Shown here: positions 46,985-58,134 of the stretch, piece by piece
How positions within the stretch are numbered: position 1 is the stretch's first letter
Layout of the letters: each line of letters opens with the position of its first letter
The notes under the pieces: generated by a model
What the model was told of the DNA's origin: nothing
The model's database searches: none
Seen by the model: the letters and a program-made list of their open reading frames with translations, nothing else
Position numbers and translations under genes: made by a program
Source of the DNA: Jackrogersella multiformis
Taxonomy: Eukaryota; Ascomycota; Sordariomycetes; Xylariales; Hypoxylaceae
DNA length: 64,000 nt
NCBI GenBank assembly: GCA_902806575.1
Contig: CADCXD010000001.1
Span: 4,030,001 to 4,094,000 of the forward strand
Reading direction: 5' to 3'

Positions 46985-49258
46985 ATGGCCGAGGAGGAGC
47001 ATAAGCCCAAGAGACGTAAAACAAAGCCAACAAACGATGCGTCCGTTGTAAAAATCGGAAACAAGATAATATCTCTCAGTGCTTACCTTAATCCCCAAAA
47101 GAAGCCATCGGAGCAACCACCAGTGGATCAGCAGCAGCCCGCCACAGCAGCTGAATCCCAGCAGAAGTCTACAGGGGAAGCCAAGTCAGAAACTCACAAG
47201 GAATATCTGCCGAAGAGGCTTGCAACTAGTGGAGATCCGTCGTTGTTGAAATCTCGTAAAGCACTTCCGATATGGTCTCACCAAGATGAGATCAGGGCAA
47301 GTCTACGAGAAGACAACGATGTGCTACTCATCGTTGGTGAGACCGGTTCTGGAAAAAGTACACAGGTCCCTCAGTTTCTGTGCGATGAGCCCTGGTGTCG
47401 AAAGAAAAAGGTTCGAGTGGAGTCCGATACGGTGAACGTAGGCGGGATGATTGCCATTACCCAACCTCGACGAGTTGCCGCGACGACTTTAGCTAGCAGA
47501 GTTTCTCGCGAAATGGGGACGCCTCTAGGAGCTTCGCGAGAGGGATCCGTTGGGTATTCAGTTCGATTCGACCATAACGTTCCAAAGGGCACCAAAATCA
47601 AGTTTCTCACCGAAGGTATGCTTCTTCAGGAAATCTTAAGAGATCCAAACTTGCGTCAGTATAGTGCCATCATCGTCGATGAGATTCACGAAAGAAGCGT
47701 TGACGTCGACCTTATTTCTGGGTTCTTGAAACAGACCTTACTAGGCGATAAAGCTGGACGAGGAGGTATCCCCTTGAAGGTCATAATCATGAGCGCGACA
47801 GCCGATGTGGAGAAAATCCAAGATTTCTTCAAACCCCAGGACCTGAGTTCTTCCGTCCAACTACTCCAAATAAAAGGAAGGCAGTATCCAGTGGAGATCA
47901 AACACACTCCCAGATCTGTTCCAGACATTCAAGAGGCCCTCCTCAAGCAAATATTCGACGTCCATTTGCATGAACCCCTACCGGGTGACATCTTAGCCTT
48001 TCTTACTGGCCAGGAAGAAATCGAGGCTGCTCAACGTCTCATCGAAGAGTACAATGCTACTTTAGCTTCAGATATGCCGAAGCTATTGGTGTGTCCTCTG
48101 TACGGCCAGCTCTCAATTCAAGCGCAACAAGAAGCATTCCAGCCTGCCAAAAAAGGCTTCACGCGAAAAGTAGTCTTAGCAACAAATATCGCAGAGACAT
48201 CGGTCACCGTCCCGGGTGTCCGCTACGTAATTGACTGCGGAAAAGCTAAAGTCAAGCAATTCCGGTCTCAACTAGCAATGGAATCACTATTGGCAAAGGC
48301 GATCTCAAAATCGTCGGCCATACAACGAACTGGTCGAGCTGGTCGTGAAGGACCGGGCAAATGCTACAGGCTTTATACATCGGAGACGTACGACTCACTT
48401 AAAGACGCCGACTTACCGGAAATTTTACGCAACGACGTTTTGGGTGCCGTCTTGACGATGAAGGCACGCGGTATCAACGATATCCTTTCATTTCCGTTGA
48501 TGGATTTCCCCGATATCGAGTCGGTAGAAAAGGCTCTGATACATCTCCATTTCTTAGGCGCACTAGCGGATGATGGCATCATCACGAAAATCGGAAGGAA
48601 GTTAGCTCTATTTCCAGTCTCCGCGCCGTACGGGAGAGTGCTTCTCGCGGCGAGCGAGCCCCAATACGATTGCCTCCTCGAGGTCATTGATATAATCGCC
48701 TGCATCACGTCGGGAGAAAACATATTCTACCAGCTGCAATCGGAAGAAGTAAGAGAGGAGGTCGAAGAGCACCGCAAAGAACTATACCGCCGGGAAGGAG
48801 ACATCCTCACCTATCTGACCACCATGCAGCGATACGCGGCGGAAAACGCCGACCGGATCGGGTGGTGCAAGAAGCGGAAGATCAACATCCGGAACATGAA
48901 GCAGGCTCTCAACATCCGAAAGCAGCTCCGAGGCATATGCCTGAAGGAGAAAATGCTCGCAGGGGCGCCGCCGCCGGATCCCCAGCCGTTCGAGCCCATG
49001 TCCCCCGAGCGAGCGACCTTGCTGCTGAAATGCTTCATGAAGGGCTTCGGCACCAAGTGCGCCCTCCTCGCGCCCGACTCCAGCTACGTCACCATACAGG
49101 GGAAACACGTCGTGGCTATCCACCCGTCCAGCGTGCTGCACGGGAGCAAGAGGGAGGCGATTATGTTTCTGGAGCACGTCTTCACCCAGAGGAGCTACGC
49201 CAAGAAAGCCAGCGCGATACAGGCGGACTGGATTGTTGAAGCCATGGAAGGCAGGTGA
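46985..49258 (+). CDS. DHR2: DEAH-box RNA helicase, Dhr2-like
   Basis: Intronless 757-aa helicase. Motif I GETGSGKST lies at 118-126, motif II is DEIH (in VDEIHERSVDVD), motif III SAT, motif V-like TNIAETSVTVPG, and motif VI QRTGRAGREGPG. A DEAH-type C-terminal extension (winged helix, ratchet, OB fold) follows, including VIDIIACITSGENIF and CALLAPDSSYVTIQGKHVVAIHPSS. The basic N-terminus with RRKTK suggests nuclear/nucleolar entry. Length and the ISLSAYLNP lead fit fungal Dhr2, needed for 18S rRNA processing; assignment to Dhr2 rather than another DEAH paralogue (for example Prp22/43-like) is by overall length and N-terminus, hence moderately sure. Confidence 0.88.
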   Translation: MAEEEHKPKRRKTKPTNDASVVKIGNKIISLSAYLNPQKKPSEQPPVDQQQPATAAESQQKSTGEAKSETHKEYLPKRLATSGDPSLLKSRKALPIWSHQDEIRASLREDNDVLLIVGETGSGKSTQVPQFLCDEPWCRKKKVRVESDTVNVGGMIAITQPRRVAATTLASRVSREMGTPLGASREGSVGYSVRFDHNVPKGTKIKFLTEGMLLQEILRDPNLRQYSAIIVDEIHERSVDVDLISGFLKQTLLGDKAGRGGIPLKVIIMSATADVEKIQDFFKPQDLSSSVQLLQIKGRQYPVEIKHTPRSVPDIQEALLKQIFDVHLHEPLPGDILAFLTGQEEIEAAQRLIEEYNATLASDMPKLLVCPLYGQLSIQAQQEAFQPAKKGFTRKVVLATNIAETSVTVPGVRYVIDCGKAKVKQFRSQLAMESLLAKAISKSSAIQRTGRAGREGPGKCYRLYTSETYDSLKDADLPEILRNDVLGAVLTMKARGINDILSFPLMDFPDIESVEKALIHLHFLGALADDGIITKIGRKLALFPVSAPYGRVLLAASEPQYDCLLEVIDIIACITSGENIFYQLQSEEVREEVEEHRKELYRREGDILTYLTTMQRYAAENADRIGWCKKRKINIRNMKQALNIRKQLRGICLKEKMLAGAPPPDPQPFEPMSPERATLLLKCFMKGFGTKCALLAPDSSYVTIQGKHVVAIHPSSVLHGSKREAIMFLEHVFTQRSYAKKASAIQADWIVEAMEGR

Positions 49259-49675
49259 AGATCTGTCTCGCTTATGTTTATATACAAGGGTGCTTGCCGT
49301 ATCCAAAACGAAGGACGACGTAAACGTTTGATACCCACGTGGCGTACGATAATGCAATGTATAAATCTGGTCTCGAGAAGGTATTGTTCTAAAATGTTCG
49401 ATTGCTTGTTAGATATCTAGGTAGTGATAAAGCAATTGAAAGCTCAACATCAATCCAAGGGTAACCATACACGCCATTAAGGAGGAGCAATCATGTGCCA
49501 CATAACGAGTCATCAAAGACTCGGATCATTTAGAATATGTCCGCGAACCCAAAGCGAACTATTTTATTCGTCAACCATCTCAACACTTGTAACAAAACAT
49601 TCCCATCCTATAAATACCGACTCGGTATAATGTAAAAGCCAGCCGAAGCCAAGCCGCGCAAGGCAGCAGAATCCC
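49259..49675. other. Intergenic, convergent 3' ends
   Basis: About 420 bp between DHR2 and the NLR gene; nothing visible besides presumed 3' UTRs. Confidence 0.4.
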
Positions 49676-52600
49676 TCACTCGCTCAGCATTTCCGCGAAT
49701 TGCGTGCAGCACTGCTCCATCGTCGCGAGGGCGCGGGCTCGGCGCCGCAGCCGGTAGAGCGCCGTGGCCTGGCCCTGCGCGTGGTGCCAGTGCTCGACGT
49801 CGTAGACGCCGCCCGGGAACGAGCGGATGAGATGGGAAGAGCCTGAGCGCTTCTGTGAACCTTTCTTGACGGTAGAATACCGCTGCGAGGTTGTGTAGCG
49901 AGTAGGCCCGCAAGATGTGGTGCGACCTCTTCGAAGAGGTCGTTCTCGGTCTCCGTGACGCGCCGGAGCAGGTCTTCTGCTTCGGGGTAGTTCTCCAGCC
50001 TGGCCTGGATGATTGCCAGGTTGGACATGCACTTCAGGGTATCGGGATGGGAAGTACCAAGCCGTCTAGTAGTGCGTCGGTTATCATGTTCCTAGCCTCG
50101 TATAATCGCCCGCTGTAGTAGAACACGATAGACAAGGGGCTCTTAACTGTGTATAGTTCTTCGTCGGGATGTTCATTAGTTATGTCTGTCATGGAAGAAC
50201 ACAGCAAGGATTCGCTATTTTCGAGTTTCCCCAGCTCGATCATCAACGTGCCCGCTTTTGCGCATCGAAAGTATGTGATGATAGCCATACATCACTTCGC
50301 ACGCCTTGCATATTTCCCAGTGAATCCCCAATGCCGGCCCGAGAAAACCCTGACTTCTTGCCGCATCGACCGTTCTCTGAAGAACCGTAAGTATTCTCTC
50401 GGTATAAACGCCAGAAGGGTTAAACGATAAGATGGCAGCATCACACATGAAGTCGATGGATACCAGCCGCATCCGATGCCAAGCCTAACTTATATAACTG
50501 GGTCGCTTCTAACGGCCGGTCGTTTATGTCGATGTGTTCGGTATTCTTTATAGCCTCCCAAGCGTGCGGGAGGATTCTAAAGCTATATGCAACATCCTCA
50601 GGGGTAGATTGGGACTCGGTGATCGAGTCGAAAAGGATTAGTCTAGCAGCCCTCGCCTGCACGCAACGAAGATACTCGGGCTTTCTTTCTCTCGCCCAGT
50701 CGTGCACGAGGCAGTTCATGGAGTAGGACCTCCGATTCTGGTTGTCTTTGATCATCTTCACCAATGAGTATGCGATAAGCAAGTCTATGCCTAGCCGCCA
50801 CCGGTGCTCAATCCACTTTCCCGACTCATCTATAGCCACCAGATCGGCAAAAGAGTCCACGCCAATCCCATAATCATCCACCCGTCTCTCGTCAGGGCGA
50901 TTCTCAACCGCGCGCTTGAGAATGCCGCCCATGAGGCCCTCGTTGTGGTAGAACGAGAACAGGGCCAGCAGCTGCAGCGCGTACCTCGCGGCATCGGCTC
51001 TGGTCTTGTCGCTTGACGCGTCGTGGGCCTGCGTGTTAAGGACCTTGTACGTGACTTCGAAGGAGGCGTACACGGCCTGGAGGACAGGAGGCGGTCGCGT
51101 TTCTTCAGCATCTGCTTTCTTCTTCGGCAAGTTGACACGGCGATCCTCGAGCATGCTGGCGTACTCCGAGATCTCGCATTTCTGTGTGCGCAGTGTAGCG
51201 GCGACCTGCCCGAGCGCCAGGGGCAGGTACCCTAGCAACTTCGCCAGCTTCGACACTTTTTCGTACGTTTTCCCGGCTTCGTCATCGTCAATATGTGTGC
51301 CAGAGAGGATGAGCGATACCGCGTCTGATTCGCTCATCACATCGAGGAAAGTTAGCGACTTTTGGGCCGGCTTCATGTACTTATTCTGGCTGGTGAAGAG
51401 CACGGCACCCTTGTTTCCTTTGGGAACGTAGTTCGATACATCATCACGTACATCATCAAAGACGAGGATCCAAGATAATTTCGTTGCTTCAAGCCATCGC
51501 GTTAAAGACCCGGTCGATCCGTCGCCGGCGTAGCCATGCCCAGAGCAACCCCCTTTCAGCTCTCTAAACCCGGCCTCAAGCGTCTCTTTGCTCATGGCAT
51601 CGACCCACAGTATCATTTCAAACCTACAACCGGAGAAATCAGAAAGCATAACGTGATGGGGGTGCATCAGACCCTTCTTACCAATGACCGTAATCGTCTA
51701 GAAACTTCGAGGCCGTCTGCGATTTACCAGCACCCGGTTGGCCGTAGATAAGATGACGTCGTTTGGGGTTCAGTTGTTTCGGGTCTGGGCGAAAAGCTTC
51801 GGCGAGCCTTTCGAGGACATCCTCTCGTCCGGTGAAGAACTCGATGACTGGTGGCCTGCCACGGATATCTTTCTTGGGCGGACAGATCTGGCCGTAATCG
51901 GAGCAAGCTTTTGTTACGCGAGATCAGTTCAACTCCATGACCAGAGAAAATACCAAGCCATTTGATAGGGACCAGGGGCTCACCAATTTGACCCAGCGTG
52001 ATCCCTCGAGGTCTTATATTGCTTACTAATATCTGCACGACTTTGTCGATCTCGGACGACTCTTGTTGGATATACGCCTCCATAAGTTGCGACAATTGAT
52101 CGAGCTTCCCGTACTCATGCAAGCCGATATTCTCGGCCCCATTAGGTAGTTGGAACCGGAAGTAAGTGTCCAGCTCACCCCTTATCTGACGCCGTAAGCC
52201 CTGGTGGAAATTTTCCGTATCCGTAGCCATCTTCTTGACGTTCTTAACTAGGTCCATAAGCCTTCTCAGCCCCTTCCGCTCCCCCGTCGTTAATGGGCCG
52301 GAGGACCCGGTCCCGAGGCTGATGAGGCAACCCAAAACACAGTCAGTACCGAATAGTGCAGCAGCTTCATCGACGAGCTCGTACACCGGGTTGTTGCAGC
52401 CCATTGCTCCGTCGATGAATGTTCTGGTGCTGTTTCCTCGGGTGATATTTATTGGCGGAAAGTAGGAGGGCGCGGCTGTCGTGGCTCGGGCTGCTTCCCA
52501 GATCCGGATGTCTCTGTAGTCGTTCCACGGATCATCCGTCACTAACGGTTCGGACATATAAGTATCGTTCATGGATGAGCTAGCTGCGGGCGGCGAATCT

Positions 52601-53434
52601 ATTGAAGACGGGGGCGAGGAAGCAGAAGAAGTAGGCGAGGAAGAGGAATGAGAAGGAGAAGACGAGGATGAAGAGCCTACTACTGAAGAGATACTAACAG
52701 AAATATATCTCCTTACCGGCGGCGGTTCATAAGTCCGAAACCGAGCTGGCGTGCCTTGTTGATGAGCCTGTTGCGAGCATACGAAAGCTTTAGACTTGGC
52801 CAAGGGTTTCGGGTCCAGCATGAGCTCCCCTATCTTATAGGAAGTGACCATATCTTTGATAATATTCTCAAGAACTTTTGGGCGGAACTCGTGCATGACG
52901 ACGTAGCTCCTCCCCCAGTCCTTGTTGCGAATGGAGAATATCCTACTCGAGAAGTCATAGTAGGCATCGATAGCATCCTTGGTGGTCATCTTAAACCGCG
53001 AGAGCAGTATAGCGACGAGCCTAAGTTATCACATCGCAGGGGTTAGTTAAATGATCCATATACTTTTATGATACTACCACTTCGATTCCTTCAGTTCTTC
53101 TCGGTCTCGTCTCTCGAGGAGGCAACCTTTTGGGGTTTCTTACCCGCCAGTACTTGTTCCCGCCATGAGATGGAAATAATCACATGGCCTCGGCAGTGTA
53201 TCCAAGTTCTGCGCCTTCTGGACCCTCTTCATGACCTCGTCTAGGATCCTAAGCTCACATATACCGCGAATCCCACCCCCGTCTATAATTTGGTTAAATA
53301 TTAGCCATCCACAATCACCCATACACTTAATCGTAGTTAGAAGAGATATGGATATATATATGTGTGTGTGTGTGTGTAAATAGACAGATACCTAAAGCGA
53401 GTAGATTTACTGGTGTCCCGTCGTTCTTTGCCAT
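49676..53434 (-). pseudogene. plp-1: Patatin-NB-ARC-TPR NLR (PLP-1-like), TPR end frameshifted
   Basis: NLR-type cell-death receptor. Model: exons 53434-53392, 53282-53144, 53020-51984, 51907-51682, 51623-50447, 50397-50296 and 50234-50034, ending at TGA after 974 aa. The patatin effector has oxyanion GGGIRG (16-21), nucleophile Ser58 in GTSTGG and the catalytic Asp in DGA (264-266); a Ser-rich insert spans about 168-216. NB-ARC has P-loop GQPGAGKSQT (from 462), Walker B ILVFDDV and LPLALGQ. TPR-like helices follow. Downstream of the stop, TPR text resumes in other frames (HPDTLKCMSNLA; SLHNLAAVFYRQERF; DVEHWHHAQGQATALY) to 49676, requiring three single-base shifts at about 50065, 49925 and 49840. 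The splice between exons 5, 6 and 7 is less certain. Nearness to sec-9 matches the Neurospora allorecognition NLR. Function may be lost or altered. Confidence 0.85.
53351..53377. repeat. (TA)n(TG)n microsatellite in NLR intron 1
   Basis: ATATATATA followed by nine or so TG units within the 109-bp first intron of the NLR gene, just after its donor. Confidence 0.85.
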
Positions 53435-54478
53435 GATCTGTTTATATACCTGACTTATTATCTAAAGCCTCGTTTCCTAATTCCAAAAGGAACTCAAACA
53501 AAATTCATTATAGAGTAGATCAAAAATAACACCCAAATTTATATAGTCATCATCATAATTCATCGAGGAGGGGGAAATAGAAAGAAGTGTACCTAGGTAC
53601 CTATGTTTATATATATACCAACGAACGTCAAGTCGGCTAATACCGAAATTCTGGCTGAGACATCACAGGCCGGCTATGATGATCAATATTATGCGCTGTT
53701 GAGGACGGTGCTAGGCGTACCGCACGGCACAGCGCCAGCTACTGCAAGACGGTAGGTTGCAGCTCCTAACGGCCCAATAAGTGGCTCTATAAGCGCCGGC
53801 AGGGATTGAGGGCACGTTGGCTGGCAACGACTCAAATCGAAGTTCTGCAAATCCTACCAGGTACCTAGGTACCTCGTAGAATCCATTGGTTACCGAGTTC
53901 CTTAAGCAAAATGCGCCAGGGTACAGGGGGACGATTAGAACCCAAAGCCTTCCCGAGGAATGCCTATACTCGTGCGTAGAAATCATGCGAATTGTAAAAG
54001 GCAGGCATAGTTATAGTCTATACGGGAAGTCGCCGAGTCCTGAACCAATCCATACGTACACAAATGCATCGCTAAGCCGTGAATAGCTCCGCGATATCAA
54101 GAATAAAACAGTGATTAAAGTCGATATGAAGCCCCCGTGTATGGCACCGAAGAGATAGATGAATGTGTGATGTGTAATGTGTGAACATGTTGTATTGTAG
54201 AAGTTTTACCCTACCTTAGGTAGTGTAAATGAGCCTTTATAGATGTGATATAGGTACCACAAAGTGCCCCGCAACTGCCAATTCCTATACCTTCTATGTC
54301 CTGCCTGTACCTTCCATCTCAGGTAGAGGTAGAAAGTGAATTTCATATTATATCTATTACATGCCGAAAATAAACATTTCATAAAAGGTACCTAATGTCA
54401 TGATCAATTCGGCGAGACTATTAAATGCTCTATTAAAACAGGAGGAGGGGGATGAGAAGGCATCGCAATGTCTAATCC
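53435..54478. other. Upstream region of the NLR gene
   Basis: About 1 kb: NLR promoter on the minus strand and the SDHAF3 3' region. TACCTAGGTA motifs at about 53592-53603 and 53858-53873. No gene seen. Confidence 0.45.
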
Positions 54479-54995
54479 TTATTCCTCGTTGCCATCCTCC
54501 TTCCTCTTCTGTATGGCTTTCATGAGCTCGTATAGCTGTGCCAATTGTTGGTCTGATAAATTATCGTCAGCGGGTTGCTCGTTCGGCAAGGCTCAGCCAG
54601 TACTGAGTAGACATCCATACCGCTCATCTTCGCGACTTTCTCTGCATCTAGCTTGTCGCCGACCCACGAATCACCTTCGACCTTTTGGGCGTAGAGTTGC
54701 CATTCCGTAAGGAATCCGATCTGGTCGGTTGTTAATATTGGAGTTAATCCCCTTGATACTGCTTAGGTAGGTAGGAGGCGCATACTAGATGTGCCGGGTT
54801 ATCGATATTTCTGTGGGCGCGGAACTCCGCTTTGATATACTGGTCGCCAAGCAAGCGCATATCGTGTGGTAGATGTTTTCGATGAGCTCTGAATAGACGC
54901 CGATAAAGGGGAATCGGTGGTAGTAATGCCATGGGCGCCGGCCTTAGGCCATTTCCAGCTGTCGCCGTCGCCAATAACCTCCATGAAGGTTTCAT
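54479..54995 (-). CDS. SDHAF3: Succinate dehydrogenase assembly factor 3 (Acn9), LYR protein
   Basis: Mitochondrial matrix chaperone that protects the Fe-S subunit of complex II during maturation. Model: exons 54995-54786, 54720-54621 and 54552-54479 give 127 aa, the usual size. An N-terminal presequence (MKPSWRLLATATAG) leads to the LYR motif in PLYRRLFRAHRKHLP, then MRLLGDQYIKAEFRAHRN and, across intron 1, NPAHL then IGFLTEWQLYAQKVEGDSW. Exon 3 restores QQLAQLYELMKAIQKR. Introns are 65 and 68 bp with branch sites near each acceptor. Each exon alone is short, so the gene is easily missed. Its client subunit, sdh2, is encoded at the left end of this window. It lies between the NLR and sec-9, on the same strand. 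Confidence 0.92.
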
Positions 54996-55556
54996 AGCGA
55001 ATGTGGTTTAGTATTGAACTTAGGCAGTGATCTTAGACTTGTCGTAATGGACAGACGCTATTAATAACCACCTGGGCAGTTATTAGGATTTAAGCTATAC
55101 AGTGTACAATGAACACAATCTATTCAACACACACAGTATACTTACCACTTGCTAATATTTTGCCAAAGGCTCTAGAGTCTAAACATAGCTTTCCCAGTTG
55201 TGACGAGATGGATTGGCATATATACTTATTTCAATTCGCAAGTGGGATTGAAATGCAGTGTTATTATTCTATGCTAGGGTCGTGATGTCGCGGAAGCATA
55301 CATCTCAACCCCCAAGGAGGTTATGTTTGGGAACGAGCCTTTTAAGTAGAAATCTAAGCCATGTCCAAGTGTTCATCTGCTGCGATGCGATGTTCTCTTC
55401 CGAGTACCACTTATAAGACCTTCAACGCCCAACATCCCTAAATGTTGACTTGGGTGACGAGTGACACATAGAATGAAACTCGTCCCCATCAAGTGTTATT
55501 GGGACATTGTAAATGCTACCTATCCAGCGTATCCAACATGCATGTACGCCAATACA
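54996..55556. other. Intergenic between SDHAF3 and sec-9
   Basis: About 560 bp: SDHAF3 promoter and sec-9 3' region on the minus strand. I see nothing else in it. Confidence 0.4.
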
Positions 55557-56955
55557 TCATTTAATAGTCTTAAGCCTGCGAGTCTGCACTGCTGTAGCAT
55601 CGCTAAGTTTGTCGCTCTGTATGGATGTTAGTAATGTGCCTTAGCTATAGTGGTATGCGAGGGTAACTTGCCTTGTTGCCAATTCTGTCGATGACCTTGT
55701 TCTGTCTCTCAATCTCGCCCCCTATGCCATGTGCTAAGACTTTCAGTTGGCTGACGCCTTGAGCTAGCTCTCCCAAACCTTGATCAATAGCCTCCTCGGT
55801 CTCATCATCCTCATCATCATCCTCAAATGCATACTTAGACTTCTCTTCGGCACTTCGTTTCTGCCAGCCAGTGTTCTTTGCGGCAGCGTCCATCTCTTTG
55901 AAGGTGGCTTCCATATGCTGATTCCCCCGGAAGCCGTCTTTGCGTGTCGACTCGCGTAGTTCCCGATCTGCGCGGTTCTGTTCTACGACCCTTTGCTCCA
56001 TCTCCGCTGTCCTCTTCTTGTCCGTAAAGGGATTGCTGACGTGAACGGCGAACATGCTCCGTGAGAGACTCTTGAGCTTCTTGGTTTGCTCGTCAGAGTC
56101 TCTACTCGCCATGCTGCCCTTATCTATGAGGCTCTCGGTGTAGTTGAGACGTTCTCCCTGTGCACCAAGGCGAGCGTATGTCGCAGACCCAGTCTCGTAT
56201 GTCTGCCTTACATATCCCAAAGAGTTCTGTAGTGATTGCGCCGAGGCTAACTTCGTGTCTTTGATCTGCCGTTTAATATCGGCAACCTCGGCTTCTTCTT
56301 GTTCTTCCTCCGTGAGCTCACGTTGCTCTCCGTAGCCACCATACTTGCTACTCTCCGCGTTGGCACCGGACGCAGCTCGATCTCCACTCTGCTGACCAGG
56401 TTGTTGTTGTTTCAATCGATCCTGGGCACCAGAAAACAGAACATCCCGGTTGGCGTCAGTATCATTGCTATCGGTGCGACCGAGCCCACCGTATCCACCA
56501 GGGCGAGCATTTGGAGCACCACCATAGCCATTCGAGTTTCCGTATTTGTTGTTTCCGTAACCTGAAGGCGCGCCATATTTATTATTGGCATAGCCACCAG
56601 ACGGTTGGTCATTGGAGATCCCGTTCGGAGTACCACTAGAATAAGGCGGTGGAGCGCTCGCAGAGGAGAAGTTGCTGTCACTGCGAGACGGAGGACCACC
56701 GCGACCGGTCTGAGGAGATGGTCCGGTCGGGAGCCCGGCGGCGGAGCGATCGGGAAGCCGCGCACGAGCTTGCTGATAGGGCGTCATGTTGGCATATTTA
56801 TTGTTGTCGTTCATATAGGGATCGTTCGCGGGCTGTGATTGAGCGTATGGGTTGTCGTTTGATGGCGCTGGCGAGCTCCTGTTTCCGAAGAGGGCCGAGC
56901 GATTCGCATCGTCATCCCCATTAGCTTGCTTCTTGCCAAAGGGGAATTTCTTCAT
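55557..56955 (-). CDS. sec-9: SEC9, SNAP-25-like plasma-membrane t-SNARE
   Basis: Qbc-SNARE for exocytic vesicle fusion, essential in fungi; in Neurospora it is also the protein guarded by the NLR PLP-1. Model: exons 56955-55672 and 55616-55557 give 447 aa. The N-terminal half is disordered (Gly/Asn/Tyr/Pro-rich) after a MKKFPFGKKQ start; NPY motifs occur. SNARE helix 1 spans about 225-300 (IKDTKLASAQSLQNSLGYVR, TYARLGAQGERLNYTE); helix 2 is about 385-447 (LGELAQGVSQLKVLAHGIGG, EIERQNKVIDRIGNK). The last 19 residues (SDKLSDATAVQTRRLKTIK) come from exon 2 after an intron with donor AAG|GCAAGT and branch TTACTAACAT, a GC-AG intron; without it helix 2 stops early. Divergent from the GTPase gene upstream. 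Confidence 0.94.
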
Positions 56956-58134
56956 TGTGACGAGTGTGTCGAGCGTGTCTGGTGTGTCTATGGGTGATTT
57001 GATGTCGTTGAAGGGTCGATTGGTTGATGATGAAGTGTATTAATCCGACGGAGCAGAAAGAGAGAGAGGAGTTGTCGAGAATTATAAGATGGTAGAATTA
57101 TGGGACTGAAGACGCAGGGCGTCTTAGGTTACGTTTCGAAAAGGAGGGGACTAAACTATTAGGGATAATTCAAGATAATCCAACGTAATTCGTCAGTTCC
57201 AGGCCGCAGCACTTTATCTAGTGGGGGACCCGTATTTTATATACATAGGCGGTCAGGGGGGCGGTAAAGCCACCGTGGTGGCAACTGCCCAACTGCAGCT
57301 GCCGTCCGCACCTACCTGGTAGCTGACAACTTTGAGTGGTACCCTTGGTAGTGTACATACAATTCTAAGTTTAGAATCCTAAGGTAAGGTTCCCCTCGTA
57401 TTTATATTTCGTACCTACTATGTACCTAGGCAGGTACTCCATCGTCGGAAGGAAGTTGAGCATCTCACCTGGGCATCTTCAAGATAAATTACCTACGTAC
57501 CTACCTGGTAGTTACTACAAGACGGCAGTTGCGAATATCTCATATCCATTGCCTTAGGTATGCTATCTGTTATCTTTATTACTCGTTGATTTCGCATAAA
57601 AGCCAGGTGTAAAGGTAGACTGCATCTTTATTAACCTGCAAATGAATATACGGACCTAGGTATGTAGATACTTATATGGTACCTTTCCATGGTCTATAAC
57701 ACACCATTGACGTAAGCAGTTACCATGATACGCTGGCACTTTACGCTCCTCGCTTATGCTCCCTACCTAAGGTACCTACCAAGAGGTACTTTAATCTGCC
57801 TGCCTGATCGGATAGGGTAGAATGAGTCCATCACCACTTCACATTTCAAATACTTATCAGCATCAACTTTCACAATGGCCGATTTAATGCTGTATTGAGA
57901 CTACCTAACTTCTACAAACCATATACCGAAACTCATCGTTCACATATCTTGAGCTATCAAGCTCCGATTTATCGAAGATGATACCACAAATACATACATT
58001 CTATACACAGCGGATAGCGCAAGATCATACGATAGAACCAATACAAAAACTCATCTTGATACAAAGCAGCATATTTTAAATTATAGCCCACTAATTTACA
58101 GCTTATATAAAGCCATCATATAAGAAAGCTCACA
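56956..58134. promoter_or_regulatory. Divergent promoter of sec-9 and the GTPase gene
   Basis: About 1.18 kb. TACCTAGG-type motifs near 57422-57432, 57490-57506, 57655-57662 and 57765-57780. No gene seen. Confidence 0.45.

Noticed and set aside
49880..49928. A 44-bp intron (GTCGCA...CGCAG) that would join two TPR pieces of the NLR
   Set aside because: The donor is poor and the length is below that of every other intron here; it would also remove SLHNLAAVFYRQERF, which is excellent TPR sequence.
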